Assembly (NCBI RefSeq): GCF_005239225.2
Contig: NC_133297.1
Location: forward strand, 22,233,882-22,297,881
Length of the DNA: 64,000 nt
Source: Populus alba
Taxonomy: Eukaryota > Streptophyta > Magnoliopsida > Malpighiales > Salicaceae
Reading direction: 5' to 3'
Made by a program: the position numbers and the translations under genes. Below are positions 35,958 through 46,555 of the stretch, in pieces. Each line of letters starts with the position of its first letter. Positions within the stretch are counted from its first letter, which is position 1. A model generated the notes under the pieces. That model made no database searches. It saw nothing but the letters and a program-made list of their open reading frames with translations, and was not told the DNA's origin.

Positions 35958-37584
35958 TGATGCAACCATATTATTCGACAGTTTCACCCATATTTAACTA
36001 GTGTTTTGCCTATGTTTTATATATAAAATGCCTTGATATTCTTTGTTTTATGTTTTGAAGGCACTTTTGGATGAAAGATGCAAAGAGTAAATTGAAGGTA
36101 ATTGGCAGATTTGATGTTCAGTCGATGTTTTGTGCAGAGCGTGAGCTCTAAAGGTCAAAATGAAGTGATTCTAGTGGCATTAAAAAGCTAACATCCATAC
36201 CTTTCTTTTCATCTAAGGCAAGACAATAAAATAAGGAAGAGCATGGAAATCGTAGCTTTCAAAGTCAAATCTCGCAATCTTCCAGTGTTGACCTTTGGTC
36301 ATTCCGACTTAAATATCTAGAGCTACAAAATTCCAATTGATGCAAAATAAATTTTTTTGGATTCCTGACTCAAAGACCTATAAACGCTCCAAATTTCAGC
36401 CAAAAAAGATGTCATATGAGGGAGATATGAGTTTTCAAAGATGACAACTGAATTCTGCCAGCAAACAAGTTTCGTGAAGAAATGAGTCCAAATTACATTC
36501 CAAAGCATCTAAATCGACATCCTAGTTTTTATTTCAGCAATTTAGCTCCTCTAAGTCAAAGCTTGAAGATTTCATGCAAATCTATTTCTTCTTTTTTAGG
36601 AAAATAGTTATTGAACTACTTAAATATAAACTGTCTACTTAAAGGAGGACTGTTTTGTAAAATATAGATTAGGGTTTCCTAGCATATAAAAAGAATGAGG
36701 GAATAGAAGGGAGCCAGCCAGCCACCCAAGAGGATAAAAACGCCCCCTACTCTAAGAAACCCTAAATCATGCATTCTTCCATATTTTTGATTAGTTGTTC
36801 AACAAACATGCAAGGCTAAACTCATTTTCTTGGTTGCAAGGACACAGAAACCTCCGGATTTCAAGAACTGTGAGATCTATTTTACCTTTTCTTTTCAGTT
36901 TATATGATGAATATGTTTGTTCTCCTATGCTTATTTTTCCTATGATTGTTTATTTTAATTGCTAGAGTGGACTCTAAGTTATTATTGTAGACAATTTATT
37001 GCTAAGTTTGATATCAAAATCGGAGTTGTGGTATATGAACTTGTGAAGCAACTGAGTTTAATAATTGTAGCAGATCTACATTATTAATCTTAGGGAGAAC
37101 ATTCAATCAAAGAGAACATAGACTGCGGACATTTATGTTTTCTTGATTAATAAACTTATCTAGTTCTTAAGGCTGCCATTGAATTAAATTACTAGTGCAG
37201 ACACTGTGGTTGTTTGATGGTTAGGGTTTGTTATACGGCGGATCCATTAACTAACCAATGTTAAGAAGAGATAACTATTCAAAATATAAATTGATGTTTC
37301 GTTTCCATGATTAGTTTTGATTTTTATAGGTGGATGTGTGCTTGCGATCAAGGTTTGTTCTCTTGATATTTTTTTGATTTTATTAAATTTTTTTTGATAG
37401 TTTTCTGTTTTCTTTTGCTTTAGCCTAGATAACGTCCAACCCCCCCCCCAAATTACATATCATCTAGCATAAAAATCTGACTTGAACCTTCCTCGTGGGA
37501 TCGATTCCTTGCTTGCTCTATACTATCTTGTGTGTTGTGTTTGAAGCTAGGGTAAATAATTTGTGCGACCGCGACATCGCAACA
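35958..37584. mobile_element. Solo LTR of another retroelement, in the RNase H region
   Basis: TGATGCAACC...ATCGCAACA, 1627 bp, begins TG and ends CA and is bounded by the perfect duplication GTAAT (35953-35957 and 37585-37589). It splits the RNase H frame of the Ty3 element between KEFVI and HSDHES. Inside are a TATA-like AGCATATAAAAAG near 36682 and a C10 run near 37441. It is not related by eye to the other LTRs in the window. Confidence 0.9.
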
Positions 37585-39000
37585 GTAATCCATTCGGATC
37601 ATGAGTCCTTGAAACATCTGAAAGGACAAGGTAAGTTAAAAAGGAAGCATACAAAATGGGTTGAATTCATTGAAACTTTTCCTTATGTAATCAAGTATAA
37701 GCAAGGCAAAGAGAACATCGTAGCTGATGCACTTTCGCACAGGTATGTTCTTTTACACACCATGAATACTAGATTATTGGGTTTTTAATATGTGAAGGAA
37801 TTGTATGATAATGATTCTGACTTTGCCGAGATTTATAATGCATATGGACATTCAACTTTTGGTAAGTTTTATTTGATGGATGGTTATTTGTTCAAAGAGA
37901 ATAGATTGTGTGTTCCTGCTACTTCTTTGTATGAATTGCTTGTTCGTGAAGCACATAAGGGTGGTTTAATAGGTCACTTTAGGGTTGCAAAAACCTTGGA
38001 TGTATTGCATGAGCATTTCTATTGGCCAAAGATGAAAAAAGATGTGCAACGAATTTGTGAACAATGCATTCCTTATAGAAAGGCAAAATCTAGAACACAA
38101 CCGCATGTATTATATACACCATTACTCGTGCCTACTGAACCTTGGCTCTATGGACTTTGTTTTAGGTTTACCTAGGTTAATGAAAGGTAGAGACTCTATT
38201 TTTGTTGTGGTTGATAGGTTTTCTAAAATGGCACATTTCATTACATGCCATAAAACAGATGATGCACCTCATATCGCAGACTTGTTCTTTAGGGAGATTG
38301 TACGTTTGCATGGCATTCCTAAGAGTATAGTGTCAAATTGTGATGTTAAGTTCCGTAGCTACTTTTAGAAGACCTTATGGGGAAAGTTGGGAGCTAAACT
38401 CTTATTTTCGACAACATGTCATCCTCAAACAGATGGACAAACTAAGGTAGTGAATAGAAGAACATTATCCCAACTTTTATGTGTTGTAATTCAAAAGAAT
38501 TTGAAAAGTTGGGAAGAATGTTTGCCTATTGTTGAGTTTGCTTATAATAGAACTGTGCATTCGATCACTGGTTTTTCTTCTTTTGAAATTGTTTATGGTT
38601 TTAATCCACTAACTCCTATGGACTTAATTCCTTTACCTTTTAAAAAAAGGGTAAGTTTAGATGGTGAAAAGAAGGCAAAGATGGTGAAAGAACTCCATGA
38701 AGGAGTTTGACAACAAATAGAGAAAAAGAATAGAATTTACGCTTCTAAAGGGACGTAAACTGGTTGTTTTCCAACTCGGTGATTGGGTTTGGGTGCACAT
38801 GCGTAAGAAACGATTTCCTAACCAAAGGAAATCAAAATTACAGCCTTGTGGTGACGGTCCATTTCAGGTTTTATAGAGAATCAATTACAATGCATACAAA
38901 ATTGACCTTCCAAGTGAGTATAGTGTTAGTGCTACTTTTAATGTTGCTGATCTTACGTTGTTTGACACAGATTTTGATTCGAGGTTGAATCCTTTCGAGG
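37585..39000 (+). pseudogene. Ty3 pol part 2: RNase H end and integrase
   Basis: It continues with [16 protein letters not shown] and [15 protein letters not shown] (RNase H end). The integrase zinc-binding region follows ([33 protein letters not shown]), then the core ([50 protein letters not shown]) and the tail ([13 protein letters not shown], then near 38880-38960 ATFNVADL in a shifted frame). Integrase would join the cDNA to the chromosome. Stops and frame changes occur near 37786, 38173, 38366 and 38708. The last codons run through the polypurine tract into the 3' LTR. Confidence 0.9.
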
Positions 39001-39010
39001 ATAGAGGGGA
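39001..39010 (+). other. Polypurine tract of the Ty3 element
   Basis: ATAGAGGGGA ends exactly at the TGATGTGG start of the 3' LTR. Confidence 0.85.
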
Positions 39011-39903
39011 TGATGTGGATCAGCCTAGGAACACTAGCAAGAACCCATTACATATTCCAAATGGTCCAATAACTCGGTCCAAGACAAAGACATTGAAAGA
39101 GGCATTGAATGCATTGGTTTTCAAGGTTTCCACCAAGTCAGAATTGAAAGGTTCATTGGAGTATCAAGAGAAGATCCTAGTACATCTTATCCATGTGCAA
39201 GAGGGATCTAATAAAACCTTATTTAGGCCATGAAGTGAGGACAACAAAGGAAACAAAAGAATCTTACTACAACTTGGAAACAACATGGGTGGCTGCCTTT
39301 TCCTTTTGTTTCTAGGATTAAGGGGCTACATGGAAGGCTATAAATAAGCCTTGAATCAGTTTTGTAATATTTTACTTCATTCTCTTCTTCTCATGGCAGA
39401 ACAAGGATTTAATATTAGAGGCTTTATTTTTATTTTGATAGCTACAACCCAAGGCTTGTTTTGGCTTAATTTATACTTTGTTTTCAACTAGGATCCAATG
39501 CTTGTTTGGATTAAGTTATGGGCTTTTCACTTTAGGGTTTTGGGCCAGTTTTGAGTAGACCTTATATAAGTCCACATAAAGGGTCCATTAGGGTTAATTT
39601 TTCAAGAACTATTTAAACTCATGTAAGCCAAAATTTCAGTAGCTTTGATGATTATTATTCTGAATTTTTTAGTTTTAACGTATGAGAGTGATTCTTGCAT
39701 TCTTCAGTTCTTGAACGAACTAAATCTGACTTATCAAAGATTAACTGGCTTCGTGGCGTCATTTTACTCATTCCAATAGTGTTGGTGCCTTGGGATAGGT
39801 TCCGATTGTTTCACACTCCTATCAGACCTATTTCGGCTTTCTGGGATCAAATCTCAATCTTGATTATAGGTTGCATGACAACTTAATCACGAGGTTCGCA
39901 TCA
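39011..39903 (+). repeat. 3' LTR of the Ty3 element
   Basis: It is 893 bp, TGATGTGG...GTTCGCATCA, matching the 5' LTR without its 256-bp duplication. Its first 220 bases extend the pol reading frame (QPRNTSKNPLH...SKTKTLKEALNAL), so the C-terminus of the polyprotein is encoded by U3. Confidence 0.9.
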
Positions 39904-40103
39904 CACAATTAGTTTTTTTTTAAAATATCAACTACTACCCTTCCCCCCAACCAAAATGAGACATTGTCCTCAATGTCTTAAGGTAGAAAGATAGAGTATA
40001 GAAGACATCAACTAAAATAGCGAACATTGACAAACCTGAAACACCCTTAAACAAATATAAGAAACAACAAAACATAATAATAAAACCAAAAAACACAAAG
40101 TTT
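39904..40103 (-). other. 3' untranslated interior of family copy 2, right part
   Basis: It continues the sequence broken at 28513 (TTAGTTTTTTTT, CCTTCCCCCCAACCAAAATG, AGACATTGTCCTCAATG) and leads straight into the LOG stop codon. Confidence 0.85.
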
Positions 40104-40757
40104 TTACAAATGAAGACTCAAATCCAATCCAAGATTTTTACAACTTTTCTTAGTTGACCAATTTATGCGACTCATAGAGGGATCAATTACAAGGATGAAA
40201 GATTGTAGTTGGTTAATCAATTGTTTAGCAGTAGTAGTAGAGATTAAGATTTGTAGTGCTGAAGATGGTAGAAATTCTTGTTCCACAGCATGATCAAGAA
40301 AAGACAATAACTTATCATAAAAACCATTAACATTTAACAGACCTATGGGTTTATGGTGAATGTGTAGTTGGGTCCAAGAGAAAATATGAAAGATCTCTTC
40401 CAATGTGCCCAAACCACTTGGTAAGGCAATGAAAGCATCAATGTGTTTAATTATTGTATTCATTCGATTAGACATTGTGGAGACCTGTAATTCCTCTCCA
40501 ATTATTTTTCCAATGATGTCCCCTTGTGCTAAAGCTTTGGGGACAACCCCCAAAACTTGATTACCTTCTAAAAATGCAGCTATTAACACTCCCCCCATTA
40601 ACCCAAGGCTGCCTCCCCCATACACTAAATGAATCTTTTTCTCAGCTAGTACCTGACTAACATGATTTGCTAATTCTAAAAACTCTATTTCCTTCCTAAG
40701 ATTGGATCCACTGAAAACATAAATATTTTTTATGTGATAACTTGAGGAACCTGCCAT
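40104..40757 (-). CDS. LOG-like phosphoribohydrolase ORF, family copy 2 (probably inactive)
   Basis: This open frame of 217 codons without introns is colinear with the LOG ORF of the young copy (46556-47209). LOG enzymes release active cytokinin bases from cytokinin riboside 5'-monophosphates in the cytosol or nucleus. The first glycine motif is kept (YGGGSLGLMGG, residues 46-56). The second reads PSGLGTLEE at 113-121 where the family has PGGxGTxxE, and the usual CGSSPG near residue 16 has become SGSNLR. Roughly a fifth of residues differ from the young copy, yet no stop or frameshift has arisen, while the neighbouring ORF and pol of the same element are broken. The lost glycine makes full activity doubtful. 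Confidence 0.8.
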   Translation of the reverse strand: MAGSSSYHIKNIYVFSGSNLRKEIEFLELANHVSQVLAEKKIHLVYGGGSLGLMGGVLIAAFLEGNQVLGVVPKALAQGDIIGKIIGEELQVSTMSNRMNTIIKHIDAFIALPSGLGTLEEIFHIFSWTQLHIHHKPIGLLNVNGFYDKLLSFLDHAVEQEFLPSSALQILISTTTAKQLINQLQSFILVIDPSMSRINWSTKKSCKNLGLDLSLHL

Positions 40758-41004
40758 TTCTACACACTTCTATATTTGTTGAATGTATAGGTTAAGTAGA
40801 AATGAAAGGAAGGAAGATAAGATTTTATAGATGAGAAATTGAAAAGACAATCATACCACCTATATGTAGGCTAGTTGGAATATCACTCACTCTCCCCCCC
40901 CCTCTCTCTCTTTATTTATTTACTTATTTTGAAAAAGCATGTATATGTACAGGTAGTTGTGATTGTGGCTCACATCTTCCCTTGGTTTTACGTCCAAGAA
41001 CGGC

Positions 41005-41565
41005 TTAAACGCCTTCTATAGGTCGGGGATAGGTTTCACATCCAGTTTTCTTAAAAATTGACAAACAGGGTCTTTTTTAGTCAGATTTCCAAGACTATGT
41101 CTAATATGTTCTTTATGGAATTGTGGCTATAAATCATGAATTGCATGATGCACATCTCCACTAGGGTGTGTCTTAAGAGTCAATAGAAGATTATCTAAAA
41201 ACCCTTTACTCATGTCATCATTAATGAATTGTATTTTACCTTCACGGTTTATAGATACCATTCCTAAAAAATGACATGTCGCATTATAAGTCCATCTAGC
41301 ACATCTGTAAGAGACTTTCAGTCGTTTTGCATGATGTTTCTTCGCAAAAAGTGCTTTTACCTATTCCAGGCATGTATGAAATGAAAGAATTGGAGGACTC
41401 ACCTGATAATCGGACCTTTACTTCAATCAATCAACGAATATCTTCAAGAATCCCATGATTCATTAAGAACCCCAATCTTTTACACCTAGCACGGTATATT
41501 TTAGCAATCGCATTTTGAGGCAGAGCGGGAAAATAACTTTTCAATTTTTCAAAAGTGGTGTCCAT
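41005..41565 (-). pseudogene. Unknown element ORF (186-codon family), broken copy
   Basis: It is colinear with the ORF at 47453-48013. The start MDTTFEKLKSYFPALPQNAI is clear, then a TGA replaces the Trp codon after EDIR (near 41430), and frame changes follow around the PGIGKST and Cys-rich parts near 41300-41360. It lies between LOG and the pol remnant exactly as in the young element. Confidence 0.85.
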
Positions 41566-41774
41566 TTTCAAATGAAAATTGGAGGAGAGATTCAAAGAAA
41601 GGGGAAAGAGCAAAGAATTTCACAAATATATACACAGATATCAGTTATCATGGGAAACTGAAATAACCGACTTAAGAGTCACGGAGTACCGTTATCCGCC
41701 ATTTGACCGGGGTGAGAGAGACTAGCAAAACAAAAGTCACACCAAAAAGAAACATAAAAACAATGTAAGAAAAA

Positions 41775-42437
41775 AGAATCAATCTTTATATACAGGATCT
41801 CCCAATTCAATAAAGTCATGTTCAACTGAAAAATTATCAAAGTAAACTTTTGAACGATGTCCATTTACCTTGAAAACATTGTCATTATTTAGATTCTCGA
41901 TATCACAGGATCCATATGGATACACATGTTTCACAATAAAAGGACCGCTCCATCTTCATCTTAGTTTTCCAGGAAATAAATGGAGTTGAGAATTATAAAG
42001 CAAGATTTTTTGACCAACATTGAATATTTTTCTTGGTATTATATACTAGTCTGTAAGGTGACATACCTAATGATGTTTTATAATCAATTCGATAAGCCAA
42101 AGTGCATCATTAAGTCTTAAAGACCAATCTTTCCGATTAGGGTTCACTGTTTTCTTCAAGATCTGTTTGATTTTCCTATTAGCAAGTTTTACCTGTCCAC
42201 TTGTCTGAGGGTGATAAGAGGTGGCAACTTTATGTGTGATTTCATATTTCTTCATTAAAGACTTAAATGGCTTGTTACAGAAATATGTTCCACCATCACT
42301 TATCATGGCTCGAGGGATTCCAAATCGACTTAAAATGTTTTCTTTCAAAAACATTATCACTGTTTTGTAATCATTGTTTCAACTTGGAATTGCCTCTATT
42401 CATTTTGAAACATAATCTACTACCACTAATATGTACA
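41775..42437 (-). pseudogene. Athila-like integrase C-terminal part, family copy 2
   Basis: On the minus strand the core region reads [37 protein letters not shown] and [14 protein letters not shown] (42360-42067), followed by the YNSQLHLFPGKL-like tail near 41980 and KHVYPYG near 41910. It is degraded (in-frame stops near 42065 and 42385). The N-terminal part lies beyond the LINE insertion at 53737 onward. The young element lacks this core altogether. Confidence 0.88.
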
Positions 42438-42453
42438 AGAAACCGAATGATGG
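42437..42453. repeat. LINE target-site duplication (left)
   Basis: AAGAAACCGAATGATGG here matches AAGAAACCAAATGATGG at 53720-53736 with one mismatch. Removing the DNA between them restores a continuous integrase sequence. Confidence 0.85.
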
Positions 42454-43042
42454 CCCCACTTGTGTTTTATGTCGGTGTGAGGAAGAAACCCATGGCCATT
42501 TGTTTTTTGCTTGTAACTAGACGGACTGCTTATGGGGTAAGATAAAGTCTTGGCTTAGAATTGGCAGGAGGATGTCGACCTTAAACAATGCACTTCGTGG
42601 GTTACACTCTAAGAGATTCAACATGGAGTTTCAGATGAGAAGAGTCTCCTTGGCCATCACGGTTTATCTTATCTGGGAAGAAAGAAATAAATGGGTTTTT
42701 GATACAAAGGCCAGAGGAGTTGATATCATTTTTAGGAGATTCCAAATCTTGTTTTATATTATGTTTCATTTTCAAGAAAAAGACCACCTCCAAGTGGTTG
42801 TTGGGTGAGCATCTTGGTTGGATGGTTGCAGCTCTCATCTTTGGGAAGAACAATCTGGAAGCTAGAATACGTAGAGTTTCTTTCAGCATGATGGTTTATT
42901 TGATATGGGAAGAAAGGAATAAACAAATTTTTGAGGGGAAGAGCACCCTGCCTGCACAAGTTTTTCGGAAATTTCAAATCCTCTTCTTCATTGTTCTCTA
43001 TTTTCATGAGAAAAATCATTCTCTCATCAATGTTGCTTGGTG
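42454..43042 (+). pseudogene. LINE ORF2 C-terminal (zf-RVT region), with internal duplication
   Basis: The zinc-binding end of a plant non-LTR reverse transcriptase can be read: PTCVLCRCEEETHGHLFFAC, then a stop, LWGKIKSWLRI, and RRVSLAITVYLIWEERNKWVF to FRRFQILFYIMFHFQEKDH. A second diverged copy of this last segment follows at 42850-43040 (RRVSFSMMVYLIWEERNKQIF, FRKFQILFFIVLYFHEKNH). The endonuclease and RT core are missing because of 5' truncation. Confidence 0.85.
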
Positions 43043-43609
43043 ATTCCTTGTAAGAAGGAGATGTCAAGATGTCGTGGTTCCACTCTCTTCTCACTAGATC
43101 TTTGACGCCTTTGGAGGAAAATCTTTGATGGGAGAATGGGGTCTTTAGCTTGTTGTAGTTTAGCTTCGGGCCCCTGTTATTTCTGCATGTGCATGTATGT
43201 GTTTCACGTAAAATGCACTAATGTAGTTCATTTATAATGGATGGTTGGGTGCACTTCTGATTGGCCATTGGGTTTTGGTGTGCTGAAGTACAGAATATAC
43301 ATAAACTTACATGTGTTCTGTTTTGGGTGGTGCTATAGTGTGCGGGCCACTATTGTTGACATTGGTGTACTTATTATTTGTTTGTTCTCCAGACACCTAT
43401 CTCTAGTGATTGGCTTTCTCTCCATATAACATGGCCTTGCATGAATGGCTGGTAGTTGTCTTTGCATGGATGGCTTCTTCATCCTTGCATGATGAGCCTA
43501 ACAGTCTGTCCGTTCTGAATGATTTGTCTATGCATGGAAGGCTGGTAACTACTATTCTTGGCGGGTAGTGTTGTATTATTCTGGCTGAGTTTCTATTGTC
43601 TCTGCATGG
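43043..43609 (+). other. LINE 3' untranslated region, left part
   Basis: Non-coding, with loose repetition of TGCATGGATGGCT-like phrases between 43435 and 43545. It continues at 53162 after the inserted LTR element. Confidence 0.7.
43605..43609. repeat. Target-site duplication CATGG of the young element
   Basis: CATGG directly precedes TGACACGACC and is repeated exactly at 53162-53166 after TACTAATCA. Confidence 0.95.
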
Positions 43610-45343
43610 TGACACGACCAAAAGCTTGATGTCTTTTCCCAAGTGCAGGAGTGTCGAAGTAATAAATAACCCGGTAAGATCGGGGTCGAACCACAGAGAG
43701 GTTAATTGTATAAATTATAAATAACAATACAACAACAACAATAACAACAATAACAATAATTATTATTATAATACTCAGTACGTGGCGTTGTTACACCTGA
43801 GAATGATCCAAAGATCGGGTCACAGGTTTCCAGCCTATATACTGAGTTTATGAAAAGATCAAAGGGATATATTACAGAATGTAAATAACAACAACAATAA
43901 TAAAAATAATAGTAGTAGTAGTAGTAGCAATAGAAGAAGATGAAGAAATTAATGAGAACTTTGAGTTGGAAGATTAATGTAAGGATTAAACAATGATAAA
44001 AACGAATGTCAAGGTTAGAGGATCCACTAATGGTACTTCAAACAAGTATAATATAAACTCTTATTACTCAATTGGAAACCACACATAAAGGAGGTTCCAA
44101 TCAGATTATAAATTGTTAACATGATTACATTAGTTATCTTATTCGAATAAAGCTAATACTTGTAAATGTTGGCAGGCATTCATGATTATAACTTATGTTA
44201 ACAACAAATCAAGTCCCTTTCATAGCTCAGGTGTCGGTTATACCATACAGTATGGGCTATGAAAGTACCAAGTATTTGTTGTACCAAGTGTTATACAACA
44301 TAAATCTAGATTAACCATTTAACAAGCAAAGTATTAAAAGTGAACAAGATAACAAATATAAAACATGTTAGTATCCAACGTTAAGGTCCATATTTAAGTC
44401 TATATTATACTTATTCTTACACCATTAGTGTGCCCTTTTCACCTTGACATAATTAACTTAGCTAAACATAATGAAAGAAAGAAACATAAATAAACAAGAT
44501 AAGAACATAAATGAGAAAGAAGTTAACTAAGTAAAAGAAAGGAAATGAAGTGCATAAACTTGATATTAATGAAAGCAAGACATAAGCAATACAAAGAGAG
44601 AAAGCAAGAGCATGATCTTGATCTGAACACCAAGATGCCTCAATACATGGTAAGTGCCTCCTTTTATAGGCCAAAATTTGGAACTATTGATTTGTTGACT
44701 AATTGATGAGTGGGTGGCCACATCTTGACTAGATAACAATCCTTATCTTCTTGTCTGATCAAGACGTCATTGCTAACATCATAATTTGCCCAGAATCCTC
44801 AAGAATGTTCTAGGAAATTGTCTCAGCTTTCCAACAAAAAAAAGATGAGGTCATTTGGACTTCTAGAACTCAAGATATGGGCTGAACACTAAATAGTGTT
44901 TGGGCTGCAGGACAGCTTCGGACTTCTTCGTTGTTCCTTCAATTTGGACTTCAAAACGACCTTTTCAAATCTTGGGCTCCTCATGAAAGTTGTAGGCTTT
45001 TGTCTTACCTTTCCATCCATATAAAGTGGACCTAAATCCGAAATCTAGAGCTCCAGATATGATCCAATTACCGAGCAATGTTCCGGTTTGGACTGCACCG
45101 ACATCTCTTTTCTAAGTTTGGCCATCTCTTTGTCCTTTAACTTTCAATGCTTAAACTCATCAATCAATCCTTTTATTTATGTGATAGTCCTGCATTTAAA
45201 ATGAGCATTTACCATAAATTAAGGTATCTTATAATATCAAACTTGTTATTATAAAACATGCTTTAGTTAAGGAGTTATTGATACTTCAAGTGCAAAATGA
45301 TGATATAAAACCTTGATAAACATGCACTTTTAAGTACTAATCA
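43610..45343 (-). repeat. 3' LTR of the young element
   Basis: 1734 bp, plus strand TGACACGACCAAAAG...AAGTACTAATCA. It carries the TATA box at 44661-44670 and the 110-bp segment at about 43773-43885. It is almost identical to 51430-53161. Confidence 0.95.
44661..44670 (-). promoter_or_regulatory. TATA box of the LTR promoter
   Basis: The minus strand reads CCTATAAAAG, kept at the same place in all five LTRs of the family (for example 52488-52498 in the 5' LTR, where it would start element transcription). Confidence 0.6.
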
Positions 45344-45355
45344 CACCCCCCAACC
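45344..45355 (-). other. Polypurine tract of the young element
   Basis: The minus strand reads GGTTGGGGGGTG immediately before the TGATTAG start of the 3' LTR. Confidence 0.85.
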
Positions 45356-46555
45356 AGCTTATTACTAGTCCCTAGTAATCTAAAGCGATAAAATAGAGAA
45401 ACAATTTGCAAGTTCCACAAAGCAAGGCATTCATCATTCAACTTCCATTAATCTATCCAGATAAACAAACTCTCATTAAATTTATATTCCTGCTTCATAC
45501 TTCGTAAACAAGATATTAATAAACCTTCTTTTTGTGTGCTCAATGAAAACATAGATGATGGGGCTTTTGTTGGAAGAAAACAATATTATGTTCAAATGTT
45601 TAAGGTGAACTTCCTTGGGTTGGGATTTTTTTTCTTTTTTCTTTTTTTTATTTATATACACATACAACTTAAAACACAATGTATCTTTAACCCATGTAAC
45701 GAGTTTTAGGCTAATGACTCCCAGACCAGTTGGTCTTAGGGCATTAGGTGCTGAGACACCCCTACGAGCTTAACAACTCGGGTTGCAGATACTGATACGT
45801 AGATAGTGCAATGTTTGATTCCCTTAAGCTTTTCTCCTTAACCCATGTAACAAGCTTTGGGCCAATAGCTCCCAAGTCAGTTGACTTTAGGGTATTAGGT
45901 GTTAAAACACCCCTTCGGGCTTAATTGCTTAGGTTAGGGAGGCTACGAAACCAAACTTATCCACGTTTTATTATCATCAATACTATCTTTTTTTTTTTTT
46001 CTCTTTTTTTTTCTTTGCAAATTATATACTATCCTTTTCCCTTAGTTGTTACCTTCAACAAAAGAACATAATTAATGTAATAATCCAATGTGCAACCCAC
46101 AATCATATGTTAAAGTGTGTGTGTGAAAATGAAGGTTTAATAATACTTGTTAAATGAGTATAGGAGCAGAATCAAGTGATAACAATGTGAGAGTTTGTAA
46201 ACCTGAATATTTCAAGAAGTATTATGATAGACCTTGGTAATGAAAACTTACTAAGATGCGTCTCTAGAGTCAATAAAATTGATTCCATACTCTGCCATCC
46301 TAATAACAATTTTGTCAAATGGTTTTAATAATAGCAAAAACAGTTAGCAAGTTAGTATTTTTTTTTTTTAAACTACTACCCTCTCCCCCCAACCAAAACG
46401 AGACATTGTCCTCAATGTTCGAAGGTAGAAAGATAGAGTATAGAAGACATCACCTGAAACAGCGAACAATGACAAACTTGAAATACACTTAAACAAACAT
46501 AAGAAGTAACAAAACAAAATAATATGCTATTAATAAAACCAAAAGACACAAGGTT
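45356..46555 (-). other. 3' untranslated region with a 150-bp duplicated unit
   Basis: There is no coding sequence. Two imperfect units start with AACCCATGTAAC (45689 and 45839). Each contains a GG(C/G)(C/T)TAATGACTCCCA-type phrase, (C/A)AGTTG(G/A)(T/C)TTTAGGG, ATTAGGTG and an ACACCCCT core. The same pair is found in copies 1 and 2, so it is a fixed family feature. Long T and pyrimidine tracts follow at 45985-46015. Confidence 0.8.

Larger units (their letters stand above)
28514..39903 (+). mobile_element. Ty3/gypsy retrotransposon nested in family copy 2
   Basis: The element has two TGATGTGG...CATCA LTRs (28514-29661 and 39011-39903), a tRNA-Met-type primer site, decayed gag, protease, RT, RNase H and integrase in the usual order, and a polypurine tract. 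Two solo LTRs have since inserted into it (32082-33910 and 35958-37584), so about 7.9 kb is its own DNA. Many stops make it inactive. Confidence 0.9.

Noticed and set aside
44462..44674. 70-codon minus-strand ORF present twice (also 52280-52492), with a hydrophobic end
   Set aside because: It lies inside the two LTRs, starts just before the TATA region, and is duplicated only because LTRs are. No evidence of translation.
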